Assembly (NCBI RefSeq): GCF_002797855.1
Contig: NZ_PGFB01000001.1
Span: forward strand, 806,001 to 870,000
DNA length: 64,000 bases
Source of the DNA: Compostimonas suwonensis
GTDB lineage: Bacteria; Actinomycetota; Actinomycetes; Actinomycetales; Microbacteriaceae
Reading direction: 5' to 3'
Under the pieces are notes generated by a model. The model did not search any database and was not told the origin of the DNA. It saw only the letters and a program-made list of their open reading frames with translations. The translations under genes were made by a program, and so were the position numbers. The stretch's first letter is position 1. Each line of letters begins with the position of its first letter. Positions 41,101-48,472 of this stretch are shown in pieces.

Positions 41101-42122
41101 AGCTCGGCGTCGGGAACGGGCAGGGTCGACGCCGTACGGCCGTAGTCGTCGACGAAGACGACGAGGCGCGAGACCGATCCGCGGGTGGCCCCTGCGCTGC
41201 GTTTGGCCGCGGCCGCCTCCTGCGCGCGGTCGCCGAGCTCGCCGCCGAGCACCCGCGCGAGGCCGGCGACGCTCGAGGCCACCCGGCGGGCGGGCACCGG
41301 ACCGTCGTTCAGCTCGCCCATGATGGCGTGCGGGAGGAGGGAGAGGCCGGCCCAGTCGGCGGAGTGGTGCTCGGGGAAGGCGGCGGCGATGTGCACGTCG
41401 TCGGGGGAGTGCAGGCTCGCGAGCTGCAGCACGAGGGCGCGCGCGGCGGCCAGCACGTCGTCGCGGCCGCCGACGATCGAGACCGTCCCGGCCCTGTCGA
41501 GGTCGAGGGTGACCGGCATGCCCTGCACGAGGGAGTAGTGGCGGGCGACCGAGCCGGCCTCCTCGAACATGATGGGGTCGAAGGGCTGCACCGGGTTCGA
41601 CTCGGCGGGCAGCTGGAGCTCGAACCAGGGCACGTCGCCGTGGCCGAGGCGAACCCGCAGGAAGTCGGCGTCGCCGCGTCGCCGCTCCCAGAGGCGCGCA
41701 GGGTCGCGCACGATCTCGAGCAGCGATTGCGGCGAGGGGTCGAGCAGCTGGGCGGTCTCGCGCACCTCGCGGCTGCGCTCCCGCATCGCGGCGCGGGTCT
41801 TCTCGAGGAAGTCGAGGTAGCGCTCCCGCTGGGTGCGACGGGTGCGCGCGGCGTTGCCCCGTTGGGTGAAGGCCATGCCGACGCCGCCGACGAGCGCGAC
41901 GACGAGCACCATGGCGCCCACGACGACCATGACCGGGTTGGCGCGCAGCACGAGGATCATCGTGACGCTCGAAACGGCGCCCAGCACCGGCAGCATCGTC
42001 TGGATGGGCATGCCCCCGACGGGGCCCTCGGCCATCTGCGGGGGCGCCGCGATCTCCTCCGCCTCGCCGCGTCGCAGCGGCGTGGTGACGCGGGCGGGCC
42101 TGTGCACGATCCTCACGCTCAC
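38172..42122 (-). CDS. eccC: EccC-like FtsK/SpoIIIE ATPase of type VII secretion
   Basis: 1316 residues. Two N-terminal membrane helices (about 38-85), then three FtsK/SpoIIIE ATPase modules in one chain, as in fused EccC/EssC motors. Module 1: GATGSGKS with Lys497, Walker B LFVVIDEFGELL. Module 2: GAPQSGRS, where Arg842 replaces the lysine. Module 3: GDTQSGKT with Lys1127, VVVADDYD. In EccC proteins module 1 is the active motor and the others bind substrate signal sequences. GTG 42122 overlaps the stop of the MinD-like gene (GTGA); the longer open frame upstream is out of register with the neighbours. Confidence 0.93.
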   Translation of the reverse strand: MSVRIVHRPARVTTPLRRGEAEEIAAPPQMAEGPVGGMPIQTMLPVLGAVSSVTMILVLRANPVMVVVGAMVLVVALVGGVGMAFTQRGNAARTRRTQRERYLDFLEKTRAAMRERSREVRETAQLLDPSPQSLLEIVRDPARLWERRRGDADFLRVRLGHGDVPWFELQLPAESNPVQPFDPIMFEEAGSVARHYSLVQGMPVTLDLDRAGTVSIVGGRDDVLAAARALVLQLASLHSPDDVHIAAAFPEHHSADWAGLSLLPHAIMGELNDGPVPARRVASSVAGLARVLGGELGDRAQEAAAAKRSAGATRGSVSRLVVFVDDYGRTASTLPVPDAELSLTELGVTIVHLVSDRLHEPSDVTVRVTARDGLATVEDTRRPATVGGRIDAVTLDRVTPALVDGVARALAPLRLGLSSRDEAEAVQAVGITELLGITDLSSLAGRTSWAPRSPRDFLRVPIGLDDYGAPVLLDLKESAQLGMGPHGICIGATGSGKSEMLRTLILGLALSHPPDDLSMVLVDYKGGAAFAPFRGLPHVAGIIDNLADDPQLTERARTSIAGEVVRRQQQLKDADSSPSITHYRELRTQRPELPPMPHLFVVIDEFGELLTAEPDFVDLLLTIGRIGRSIGVHLLLSSQRIETGRLRGLDTYLSYRLGLRTFSEAESAVVLDTPDAFHLPAIPGYGFLKVDTSVYRRFRAGYVSGPIPGDMVERFDDDERPQALLLPTYNGIGHEEQAGGSEEELSRPALGRALIDECVDRLRGSSRATTPVWLPPLPSRLTLSEVITEKAREHGSATDAATLRVPIGLLDDPRAQRQDPWLLDLNVAGGHVALMGAPQSGRSTFLRTVAASIALTHTPRHVTMYGMDLTGGGLARIEGFPHVGGVATRSNRGRLQRLLEELHAMLATREAIFAEHAIDSLQTLRATHAAGRIPQLISADVVLLVDGFATLRSDFEELEEPIADLLRRGGSFGIHVVMTMNRWNDLRMNLQSLVGTRLELRINDPADSVISRKLASTLRADQPGRVLTDQSLLAQISLPVLDQTDDAGIGDALDALAARTAASWQGPAAAPIRLLPDDLSPEELPDALDEPVRVPFGLRQDTMEPAFLELGSRDQHLIAWGDTQSGKTTLLRGLLQGLVDRHTPDELVIALMDIRGELVADIPDDYLGGHASSSREARSLAAAIAEELEKRQGAGANKDAGPRIVVVADDYDVLASGGTEPLKPLLPYLPSARDLRLHVLITRPVAGASRGMYDVAMQTVRDTGGSALVMSGERSEGQLLPQLYAEQMVAGRGRFVRRGDRPRLVQVARFTPDAEA

Positions 42123-43024
42123 AGTGCGGCACCTCCCGTCGGCGCAGCGCTCGTGCGGGCGGTGCTGGTGCGGGCGGCCGGGTGACGGCGGCCCGCAGCG
42201 GGCCGGGCCGCGTGCAGCAGGGTCGCGGCGAGCCTGCGGTACGCCATCCGGGTGCGCGTCGCGAGCCGGTCGCTCGTGACGGGCGAGGCCTGAGCCCGTG
42301 CCCGGTCGTAGGGAACGGGCACGACGTGCTCGGGATCCTGAGCCTCGACGACCGCGGCGGCCCGGCCGGCCGTGTCGCCGACGTCGACGAGCGCGACGAC
42401 CACACGGGGCGACTCGGGGTGTGCGCGAAGCGCGGGCACGAGGGCGAGGGCCTCCTCGGCGGAGCGGCGGTCGGCACGGGCGACGAGGCAGACGACGTGA
42501 CTGGATGCCGCGACCTCGGCCAGATCGGCGTTCCAGGGCCGCACGCCCCAATCGGTGCACACGACGTCGAAGAAGCGGGAGATGCCGGAGAGCTCCTCGA
42601 ACCAGGTGCTCGCTCCGGGCAGGGCGCCCGGAACGGCGGTGCGCAGGCCCAGTGCCGCGAGACCTGCGGCGGTGCGCGGCAGGCCGTGCGCGGCATCCTG
42701 GGCGCTTCGCGGTCGTCTGCGTCGCTCGCTCGGGGCCGTGGGGGCCTGCTCGAGGCCCGAGTGCCAGAGCAGACCGGCCGGCCCCGCGGTCGCGTCGACG
42801 GCGAGCACGAGGCCCGAGCGCCGTGCAGCGAAGACGCTCGCCACGCTCGCCGCGGTCGCCGAGGCGCCGCTGCCGCCGTGCAGCTGCACGAAGCCGATGC
42901 GCCTGCTCGTGGCGATGGGCTGGGTTATCGCGGCGTCCCACTCGACCAGGCGGCTCACCCGCTCGCTCGTGCTGCCGAGCAGCGCGAGCGGCACGGCCTG
43001 GAGCGCGGAGGCGAGGCGGGGCAT
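42119..43024 (-). CDS. MinD/ParA-like protein lacking Walker-A lysines, type VII secretion locus
   Basis: 301 residues. GFVQLHGGSGASATAAS at 44-60 stands where MinD/ParA proteins have KGGxGKT: His49 and Ala54 replace both lysines. Downstream LVLAVDATAGPAGLL, FFDVVCTDWGV and VVCLVARADRRSAEEA follow the MinD fold. EspI-type MinD-like proteins regulate ESX loci in mycobacteria, so a regulatory or chaperone role at the EccC motor is reasonable. The start ATG shares one base with the EccD-like stop. Confidence 0.78.
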   Translation of the reverse strand: MPRLASALQAVPLALLGSTSERVSRLVEWDAAITQPIATSRRIGFVQLHGGSGASATAASVASVFAARRSGLVLAVDATAGPAGLLWHSGLEQAPTAPSERRRRPRSAQDAAHGLPRTAAGLAALGLRTAVPGALPGASTWFEELSGISRFFDVVCTDWGVRPWNADLAEVAASSHVVCLVARADRRSAEEALALVPALRAHPESPRVVVALVDVGDTAGRAAAVVEAQDPEHVVPVPYDRARAQASPVTSDRLATRTRMAYRRLAATLLHAARPAAGRRHPAARTSTARTSAAPTGGAAL

Positions 43025-44349
43025 CAGAAGGTCCCCAGCAGCAGGGCGTAGACGTCGAAGACGCCGAGCAGCAGCGGCAGCAGCGCGAGAACGGCGAGGG
43101 CCTCGATGAGGTTGCCGAGACGCCGCAACGACGCCCGCTGGTGCGCGGCCGCGGGGGTGCCGACCACGATCGCGGTCACGAGGGCGAGCACCGCGAGGGC
43201 CGCGATCGCGAGCCAGGGCTCGATCGCGAAGAGGGGGAGGATGCCCGCGACGGTCACGACGCCGGCCGCTGCCCAGAGCGCCATCGACTCGGCGGCCCGC
43301 GGGAAGGCGCGGGTGCGCAGCGCCGCGATCAGGGCGATCGCCCAGCCCAGCCCGACCGCCCAGCCGTTCGGCGACGCGACGAGCAGGCCGGCGGTCACGG
43401 CGAGGGGCACCGCGATCGCGAAGGTCGTCCAGCTGAGCGCGCGGTAGGCGCTGTGCAGTGAGGTGAGCACCACTCGGCGATTGCGGCTGACACCGGTGCT
43501 CACCTGATCGTCGAGGCCCGTGAGACCCGAGGTCGACATCGCGTACCAGGGCACGAGACCGAGGCACACGCTCGTGACGACGGCCGTGACCGCGAACGAT
43601 CCGAGAGGATCGACGCCGATCGCCAGCAGCACGACGGTGAGAGCCGGCAGCACGATGCCGACGGCGGCCGCCCACAGCGCCGGGCGGATCGCCAGCCCGA
43701 TTCCGGTGCCGATGCCGAGCGACAGCCAGGCGACGATGAGGCCGAGCCCGAGCGCCGCGAAACCGGGGTCGACGATCGAGCGGCCGAGGGTCGCGAGCAG
43801 CGCATCGCCCACGGGGTACGAGAGGCCGAACGCCGCGGCCGTGAAGGCGACCGCCGGCCAGCGGTAGCCCATGCGCCCCAGGACGACGGCCGCGAGGGCG
43901 AGCACGAGCCAGGCGATCCCGACGACGGCGAACGGCTGGATGCCGGGTGCCGAGAGCACGAGGCCACCGGCTGCGAGGCTCAGCGCGCCGACCCCGACGG
44001 CCCCCACGATCGCGCGGGAGCGGTCGGACCACAACCCCGTTGTGTCGGTCAGCGACTCGGAGACGACGTCTGTGACATCCGAGACCTCGGGCGGCGGCGG
44101 CGCGTCGGAGAGGCGCATGAGCCACAGCAGCTCCCCGTCGTCGAGGGCCTGCTGCTCGCTCGAGAGCGAGAGGTCGAGCTGCTCGCCCGTCACGCGCACG
44201 AGCGTGAGGGGCCGGGCGGCCGAGGCGGTGCGCTCGCCGAGCAGCTCCATGAGCCGGGGCAGCACCGCCGCCAGTGCGTCTTCGCTCGGCACGACGACGT
44301 CGGCCCTGCGCTCGCTGCCGACGATCGTCAGCCGGGTGAACTCTGTCAT
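43024..44349 (-). CDS. eccD: EccD-like membrane channel component with ubiquitin-like N-terminus
   Basis: 441 residues. Residues 1-80 form a YukD/ubiquitin-like domain (TRLTIVGSERRADVVVPSED, then LTLVRVTGEQLDLSLS); about eleven membrane helices follow, the layout of EccD, which lines the type VII membrane complex. ATG 44349 overlaps the stop of the small membrane protein upstream (ATGA). Confidence 0.9.
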   Translation of the reverse strand: MTEFTRLTIVGSERRADVVVPSEDALAAVLPRLMELLGERTASAARPLTLVRVTGEQLDLSLSSEQQALDDGELLWLMRLSDAPPPPEVSDVTDVVSESLTDTTGLWSDRSRAIVGAVGVGALSLAAGGLVLSAPGIQPFAVVGIAWLVLALAAVVLGRMGYRWPAVAFTAAAFGLSYPVGDALLATLGRSIVDPGFAALGLGLIVAWLSLGIGTGIGLAIRPALWAAAVGIVLPALTVVLLAIGVDPLGSFAVTAVVTSVCLGLVPWYAMSTSGLTGLDDQVSTGVSRNRRVVLTSLHSAYRALSWTTFAIAVPLAVTAGLLVASPNGWAVGLGWAIALIAALRTRAFPRAAESMALWAAAGVVTVAGILPLFAIEPWLAIAALAVLALVTAIVVGTPAAAHQRASLRRLGNLIEALAVLALLPLLLGVFDVYALLLGTF

Positions 44350-44645
44350 GGAGCTTTTTCCTCCGTCGGGAGCGGGGCCTGGAGCGGGGTCGGGCCTGTC
44401 GACGACGACACGGCCGATGGGCCGGTCGCGGCCGGGTTCTGGTCGCCGATCACACTCATCACGAACGAGACGCCCACGCACACGGCGCAGGCGACGGCGG
44501 CCAGCACGATGCTGCCGACGAGCCGTTTGACGTTGTCGCCTGCGACCCGGCGCTCGGTCAGCTCGCCGAAGAGGAAGGCGGAGCGCAGCCGGGCCCGGTG
44601 GGTCTTGACCGACTCGAGGAGGATGGCGTCGTGGTTGTCGGGCAT
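44346..44645 (-). CDS. Small single-TM protein of the type VII locus
   Basis: 99 residues: a charged N-terminal part (about 40 residues), one membrane helix (SIVLAAVACAVCVGVSFVMS) and a Pro/Ser/Thr-rich outer tail. The layout recalls a very short EccB N-terminus (cytosolic helix, one TM), but without the periplasmic domain; homology is not shown. Stop and start overlap both neighbours, so it is part of the same coupled operon. Confidence 0.7.
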   Translation of the reverse strand: MPDNHDAILLESVKTHRARLRSAFLFGELTERRVAGDNVKRLVGSIVLAAVACAVCVGVSFVMSVIGDQNPAATGPSAVSSSTGPTPLQAPLPTEEKAP

Positions 44646-45718
44646 CAGGCGAGACCTCCCGGCGGAACGAGGGCGGTGATGGTGCGGTCCCCGGGCGAGA
44701 TCGACCACTCGGCGGGCACGAGGGTGCGGTCGTGGGCGCGCACCTCGACACTGCGGCCGTCCGGGCTCGTGAGCGTCGTTCCGTTGGTCGAGCCGAGGTC
44801 GGTGACCCACAGTCTGCGGCCGTCCCATTCGAGCAGGGCGTGGGTCTTCGAGAGCGTGCGGGAGAGGTCGGGCCAGGCGAGCAGAGGGCGCTCCTCGTGC
44901 GGCTCTCCTCCGGGGGCGCTGGGGTTGCGCCCGATCAGCAGGCTCGACTCGAGCACGTGCCGCTGACCCGTGTCGAGCAGAAGGGTGACGCTCGTCGCGG
45001 TCGCGGTCGCGGTCGCGGTCTCGGCCACCGCGACGGGCGCAGGGGCTGCTGCGGGCGGGGTGGGCGCGTCGGGTGCGGCAATGATCGGCACGGATGCCGC
45101 GAGCACGACGTCGGGCGCGACATCCGCCGTCTGCGCGTTAGCCGTCGGCGCATCCAGGATCGGCGCATCCGCCGGCGGCCCCTCGACGTGCCGCAGCAGG
45201 CCGGGTTCGAGCGGCGCGAAGGCCCGGCTGTGGGGGTCGCGGCCCGTCGCGAGGTCGAGGGTCGTGGCTCCTGTCAGGCCGAGGCCGAGCGCGCGTGCGC
45301 CGCCGATCGGCGAGGCCGTCTCCGAGTCGACGGTGCGCAGGCCCGCGGCGAACCGCCCGATGCTGCGGCCCCAGCGGCCGAGCAGCACGAGGTTCAGGGC
45401 GATCCAGGCGATCGCGCAGACGAGGGCGGCGATCACGGCGCCCGTGGCGACCGCCGCGTGGCTCTCGGCGCCGACCACGAGGATCGCGACGGCGGCGATC
45501 ACGAGGGCGAGAGGGGGCGCGACGTCGACCACGAGGGCCAGAGCCCGCTTGCCGCCGGGGGCCGGCCGGGTGTTCGTGAAGAGAGGCTCGGAGAGCAGGT
45601 CGTTCGTCTGGCGAGGGGACGTCGTCGTGGTTCCGCAGCGGGGGCACCGGCGGTCGCCCGGCTCGATCGCCCGGCCGCACCGCCCGCAGGAGGCGGCGAG
45701 GATGACGACGTCTGTCAC
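44645..45718 (-). CDS. Zinc-ribbon, RDD and FHA domain protein, first gene of the type VII operon
   Basis: 357 residues. N-terminal zinc ribbon (CGRCG and CPRCG), an RDD-type membrane region with three hydrophobic helices (about 65-150), an Ala/Pro-rich linker with an ATATAT run, and a C-terminal FHA domain (LIGRNP, LSRTLSKTHALLEW, DLGSTNGT). FHA domains bind phosphothreonine and regulate ESX/T7SS assembly in several bacteria (EssC-type motors carry them). I prefer GTG 45718 because GAGGA precedes it; an ATG at 45739 would add seven residues. Confidence 0.85.
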   Translation of the reverse strand: MTDVVILAASCGRCGRAIEPGDRRCPRCGTTTTSPRQTNDLLSEPLFTNTRPAPGGKRALALVVDVAPPLALVIAAVAILVVGAESHAAVATGAVIAALVCAIAWIALNLVLLGRWGRSIGRFAAGLRTVDSETASPIGGARALGLGLTGATTLDLATGRDPHSRAFAPLEPGLLRHVEGPPADAPILDAPTANAQTADVAPDVVLAASVPIIAAPDAPTPPAAAPAPVAVAETATATATATSVTLLLDTGQRHVLESSLLIGRNPSAPGGEPHEERPLLAWPDLSRTLSKTHALLEWDGRRLWVTDLGSTNGTTLTSPDGRSVEVRAHDRTLVPAEWSISPGDRTITALVPPGGLA

Positions 45719-45871
45719 TGCTTCCTCACATTCGCGCATGCCCGGTGATGGGTTTCGTGCGGGCGCGGAGCGGCCCCCGGCTCCCTAGGCTAGCCGTCCA
45801 CGGCCCTCCGCCGGGGGTATCGGCGAGCGGCTCGGGGTGAGGCCCTGGGTGATCTCTCCACATCCCGCGTA

Positions 45872-45883
45872 CCCCGTACGGGG
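45872..45883. promoter_or_regulatory. 12-bp perfect palindrome between the divergent type VII operons
   Basis: CCCCGTACGGGG lies in the 260-bp gap between the FHA gene and the first WXG100-like gene. It is the only strong symmetric site in the gap and could be an operator for either or both operons. No clean promoter hexamers were found around it, apart from an AT-rich TAAGAATAAT at 45891-45900. Confidence 0.45.
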
Positions 45884-45978
45884 GACTGTGTAAGAATAAT
45901 CGGGATGTCTGCTCCGCAAAACTCGCGGAGCTCGCTCGGTGGTCGCCGTTGCGGCCGTGACGAAGGGGTGGGATTGAC

Positions 45979-46314
45979 GTGAAATTCGCAATGGGGTCAG
46001 AGACCCTGACCGTTCTGACCAAGAAGACGACGACGTCCAACGACGACCTCGGGGCCCTCGTCAAAGAGCTCGCCGCGGCGGCCGAACCGCTGCAGGGCCA
46101 GTTCAACGGTGCGGGGCGACTCGCGTTCGACAACTTCAAGGGGCGGGTCGACGGCATCGCCGCCGGCCTGAACGGCGCGCTCGCCGCGGTTCTCGGCGGC
46201 ATCGGCGGTATGGACAAGGCCTTCATCGAGGGCGACCAGCAGATGGCCGACGAGACGCGGGCGGCCATGGCCGGCTCGAACTTCGACGCCGCCAAGTTCG
46301 GCTCGAAGGCGTAG
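45979..46314 (+). CDS. WXG100-like small secreted protein (WXG as FNG)
   Basis: 111 residues, helix-turn-helix hairpin of the WXG100 kind. The turn has Phe42-Asn-Gly44 in place of Trp-x-Gly, and after the second helix FIEGD (82-86) stands where the YxxxD/E secretion signal is expected. First gene of the plus-strand operon, GTG 45979 with GAAGGGG upstream. Likely forms a dimer, with itself or with the product of the next gene, and is exported by the EccC/EccD machine. Confidence 0.8.
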   Translation: MKFAMGSETLTVLTKKTTTSNDDLGALVKELAAAAEPLQGQFNGAGRLAFDNFKGRVDGIAAGLNGALAAVLGGIGGMDKAFIEGDQQMADETRAAMAGSNFDAAKFGSKA

Positions 46315-46322
46315 GGGGAATC

Positions 46323-46634
46323 ATGGCAACCGGAAACGACCGTCGCGACTACAACATCGGTGCGTCGCAGAACGCCCAAGACAACTTCAACCGGGTCGCC
46401 TCGCGGCTCGAGGCGCTCATCGAGCAGCGCAACGCCGACGTCAACGCGGCGATGTCCGACTACCAGGCCGACGGCGTCTCCGACGAGTACCGTGCCAAGG
46501 AGCAGGGCTGGCGCACCGCGGCCGACGAGGTCAAGGGCATCATCGCCACACTCCGCAGCTCGATGGAGAAGAACGACGGCTCCGCTCAAGACGCCCTCTC
46601 ACGGGGCAAGGCGGCGGTCAACAACATCGGCTAG
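46323..46634 (+). CDS. ESAT-6/WXG100-like small protein
   Basis: 103 residues, highly charged and helical, with the turn YQADGVSDEY around residues 47-56 and EQGW shortly after. It resembles the group annotated as pore-forming ESAT-6 family proteins. It follows the FNG protein by eight bases; the pair probably corresponds to the EsxA/EsxB pair of other systems. Confidence 0.78.
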   Translation: MATGNDRRDYNIGASQNAQDNFNRVASRLEALIEQRNADVNAAMSDYQADGVSDEYRAKEQGWRTAADEVKGIIATLRSSMEKNDGSAQDALSRGKAAVNNIG

Positions 46635-46679
46635 CCGGGTCGTCCGGCCCGGCTGCAGATAGAACACCCGGCTCTCGTC

Positions 46680-47780
46680 ATGATCGACGAAGCGGCCGTT
46701 CCCGGGGGAAACGTGTCTCAATCAACCGTTCCGCACCCTCTCGTCGACGAGGCGGGTGAGGGCTTCGTCGTGTCCCGATCCGATGCCCCGCTCGTGGGCT
46801 TCGGCGCGGGGCGCGCCGGGCTGCTCGTCGAGGCCGCGCGGGCGGGGGTGCGCGTCATCCTGCTCACCCCGGCGTCGTCGCGGCTCACCTTCGCGATGCT
46901 GGGCTTCCTCGAGCTCGTCGGCGGCGTGTGGGTCGTCGAGGGCTCCGACGGTGGTCTGCGCCTCGGGCTCTCGGGCCAGAGGATCGCGGCCCTCGCCGCG
47001 GCCCTCGCCGTTCCGGTCGACGCCGAGGTCGAGGTCGACGCGCTCCGTTCCTCCCCGGCTGCGCAGAACGTGCTGACCGTCTCGATGACCGTGAGCCACA
47101 AGCCGACGGTCGACACGCAGCTCGGGCGCACGACCGAGCTCATCGCCGAGGAGCTCGCCTCCAGCCGGCCGAGCGGCTGGGGCGTTCACGAGCCGGCCGG
47201 GCTGCATTGGAACACGCAGAACGTCACCCGGTTCGCCCGCCAGCGGATGCCGCGCGACTCTCGTCTCGTCGTCGCCGCAGAGAACCCCGCCGCCCTGAGC
47301 GGCCTGCTCACCGTGCAGCGCTCGGCGAAAGGCGTCACCGAGACCACCAAGGCCCTCGTAGGCGTGGGAGACGAGCAGCAGACCTGGGCCGCGATCGAGG
47401 ATCGGCTGCCGCGTCTGCTCGGCTCGCTCGCCGAACGGCAGTTCCCGCTGTTCGGCACCGTCTTCCTCGGGCGGGGCGAGAGCGATCTCACGACCGCCGC
47501 CCGTCTGCCGCAGCCCCCGTTCCCCGTCGCCATGCTCCTCGGCCCGCAGGCGGTGCGCGACCTCGGCATCGACACGGATGCCGCGACCGAGCGCTTCGGG
47601 GCGACCGTCGTCGGGCGGCGGCGCATCCCCTCGCTCATCGTGCCGTTCACGAGCGATCGCACCGTCGGCTGGCATCGGTTCCGCGACTTCGCCGGGGCGT
47701 TCGGCTCCGAGCGATTCGCCCGGGCGCTCGGTTTCGGCTCAGCGCTCTCCGACGCGCAGGGAGCGAACCGTGCCTCGTGA
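46680..47780 (+). CDS. DUF6177 family protein of the type VII locus
   Basis: 366 residues from ATG 46680 (355 from GTG 46713, which has GGGGGA just upstream). It belongs to the group called DUF6177, found in type VII loci of Microbacteriaceae: LVGFGAGRAGLLVEAARAG near the N-terminus, a SRLTFAMLGFLELVGGVWVV strand pair and HEPAGLHWNTQNVTRFAR in the middle. No signal peptide or membrane helix. Such proteins may act as cytosolic chaperones for the secreted substrates, like EspG (inference from position). Confidence 0.72.
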   Translation: MIDEAAVPGGNVSQSTVPHPLVDEAGEGFVVSRSDAPLVGFGAGRAGLLVEAARAGVRVILLTPASSRLTFAMLGFLELVGGVWVVEGSDGGLRLGLSGQRIAALAAALAVPVDAEVEVDALRSSPAAQNVLTVSMTVSHKPTVDTQLGRTTELIAEELASSRPSGWGVHEPAGLHWNTQNVTRFARQRMPRDSRLVVAAENPAALSGLLTVQRSAKGVTETTKALVGVGDEQQTWAAIEDRLPRLLGSLAERQFPLFGTVFLGRGESDLTTAARLPQPPFPVAMLLGPQAVRDLGIDTDAATERFGATVVGRRRIPSLIVPFTSDRTVGWHRFRDFAGAFGSERFARALGFGSALSDAQGANRAS

Positions 47781-48135
47781 ACTCGTGATCGTGTCCGAGC
47801 GGCCCATCGAGGTCGCCGACCAGGTCCTGGCCGCCGTCGCGGTCGACCCGGCTCTCGGCATCCGCACCGTCTTCGACGGTGGCGGCACCCAGATCACGGA
47901 TGCCGCGGGCGAGACCATCCTCACCGTGCTGAGAACAGACGGGGTCGATGTGCTCTCCGTCGCCGAGGCGCTGCTCGAATCGCCCCTGGCGCCGGGCGAG
48001 GTCTTCTGGACGGAGGCGTACCTGCCGCTCACGGCAGGCGCGCAGGCGGGCCTGGAGGTCGCGGCGTATCTCGCCGATGCGGTCGCCGGCCGAATCATCG
48101 TGAGAGGAGAGACGTATGACGCAGTGGAGCATTGA
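47770..48135 (+). CDS. Small protein of the type VII locus, unknown function
   Basis: 121 residues. GTG 47770 overlaps the preceding gene by 11 bp and has GGGAG seven bases upstream; its end overlaps the DUF6507 gene by 20 bp. Alternating beta and alpha segments (LVIVSERPIEVADQVLAAVA) and an acidic C-terminus. No family recognised. The tight overlaps tie it to the secretion operon. Confidence 0.7.
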   Translation: MPRELVIVSERPIEVADQVLAAVAVDPALGIRTVFDGGGTQITDAAGETILTVLRTDGVDVLSVAEALLESPLAPGEVFWTEAYLPLTAGAQAGLEVAAYLADAVAGRIIVRGETYDAVEH

Positions 48136-48472
48136 CGCCGAGGGCGTGCAGGGCGTGCTGATCAGCGTCGAGACCGAGGCGACGACGCTCGCCACCCAGC
48201 TCGACGGCATCGTCGGGGTGCTCGACAACGTCTATGCGGGCGGCGGGTCGAGCGGCGTGGTCTACTCGGCGCTCGAGGCACTCATCCTCGATCAGCAGGC
48301 GAAGGTCAAACGCATCAACACGCAGATCGCGGCCGGCTGCTTCGGCGCTGCGGAGGCGACCACGGCATACGTCAACGGCGACAACGAGATGGCCGCGAAC
48401 GCCCAGACGGCCGCGGCATCGTCCGCGGTCTCGGGCGACTTCAGCTACTTCGGTGTGGAGGCGGGCTCGTGA
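48116..48472 (+). CDS. DUF6507 family protein with YxxxD motif (WXG100-like)
   Basis: 118 residues, helical hairpin of WXG100 size. TAYVNGDNEMAANAQ gives Tyr85-x3-Asp89, a canonical YxxxD type VII secretion motif, matching FIEGDQQMA of the first gene of the operon. It overlaps both neighbours and is directly upstream of the toxin, the usual place for a LXG/WXG toxin's targeting partner. Confidence 0.75.
   Translation: MTQWSIDAEGVQGVLISVETEATTLATQLDGIVGVLDNVYAGGGSSGVVYSALEALILDQQAKVKRINTQIAAGCFGAAEATTAYVNGDNEMAANAQTAAASSAVSGDFSYFGVEAGS

Noticed and set aside
42123-42941. N-terminal extension of the EccC-like frame by 273 codons
   Set aside because: It lies antisense in register to the MinD-like gene; the GTGA overlap at 42119-42122 fixes the start.
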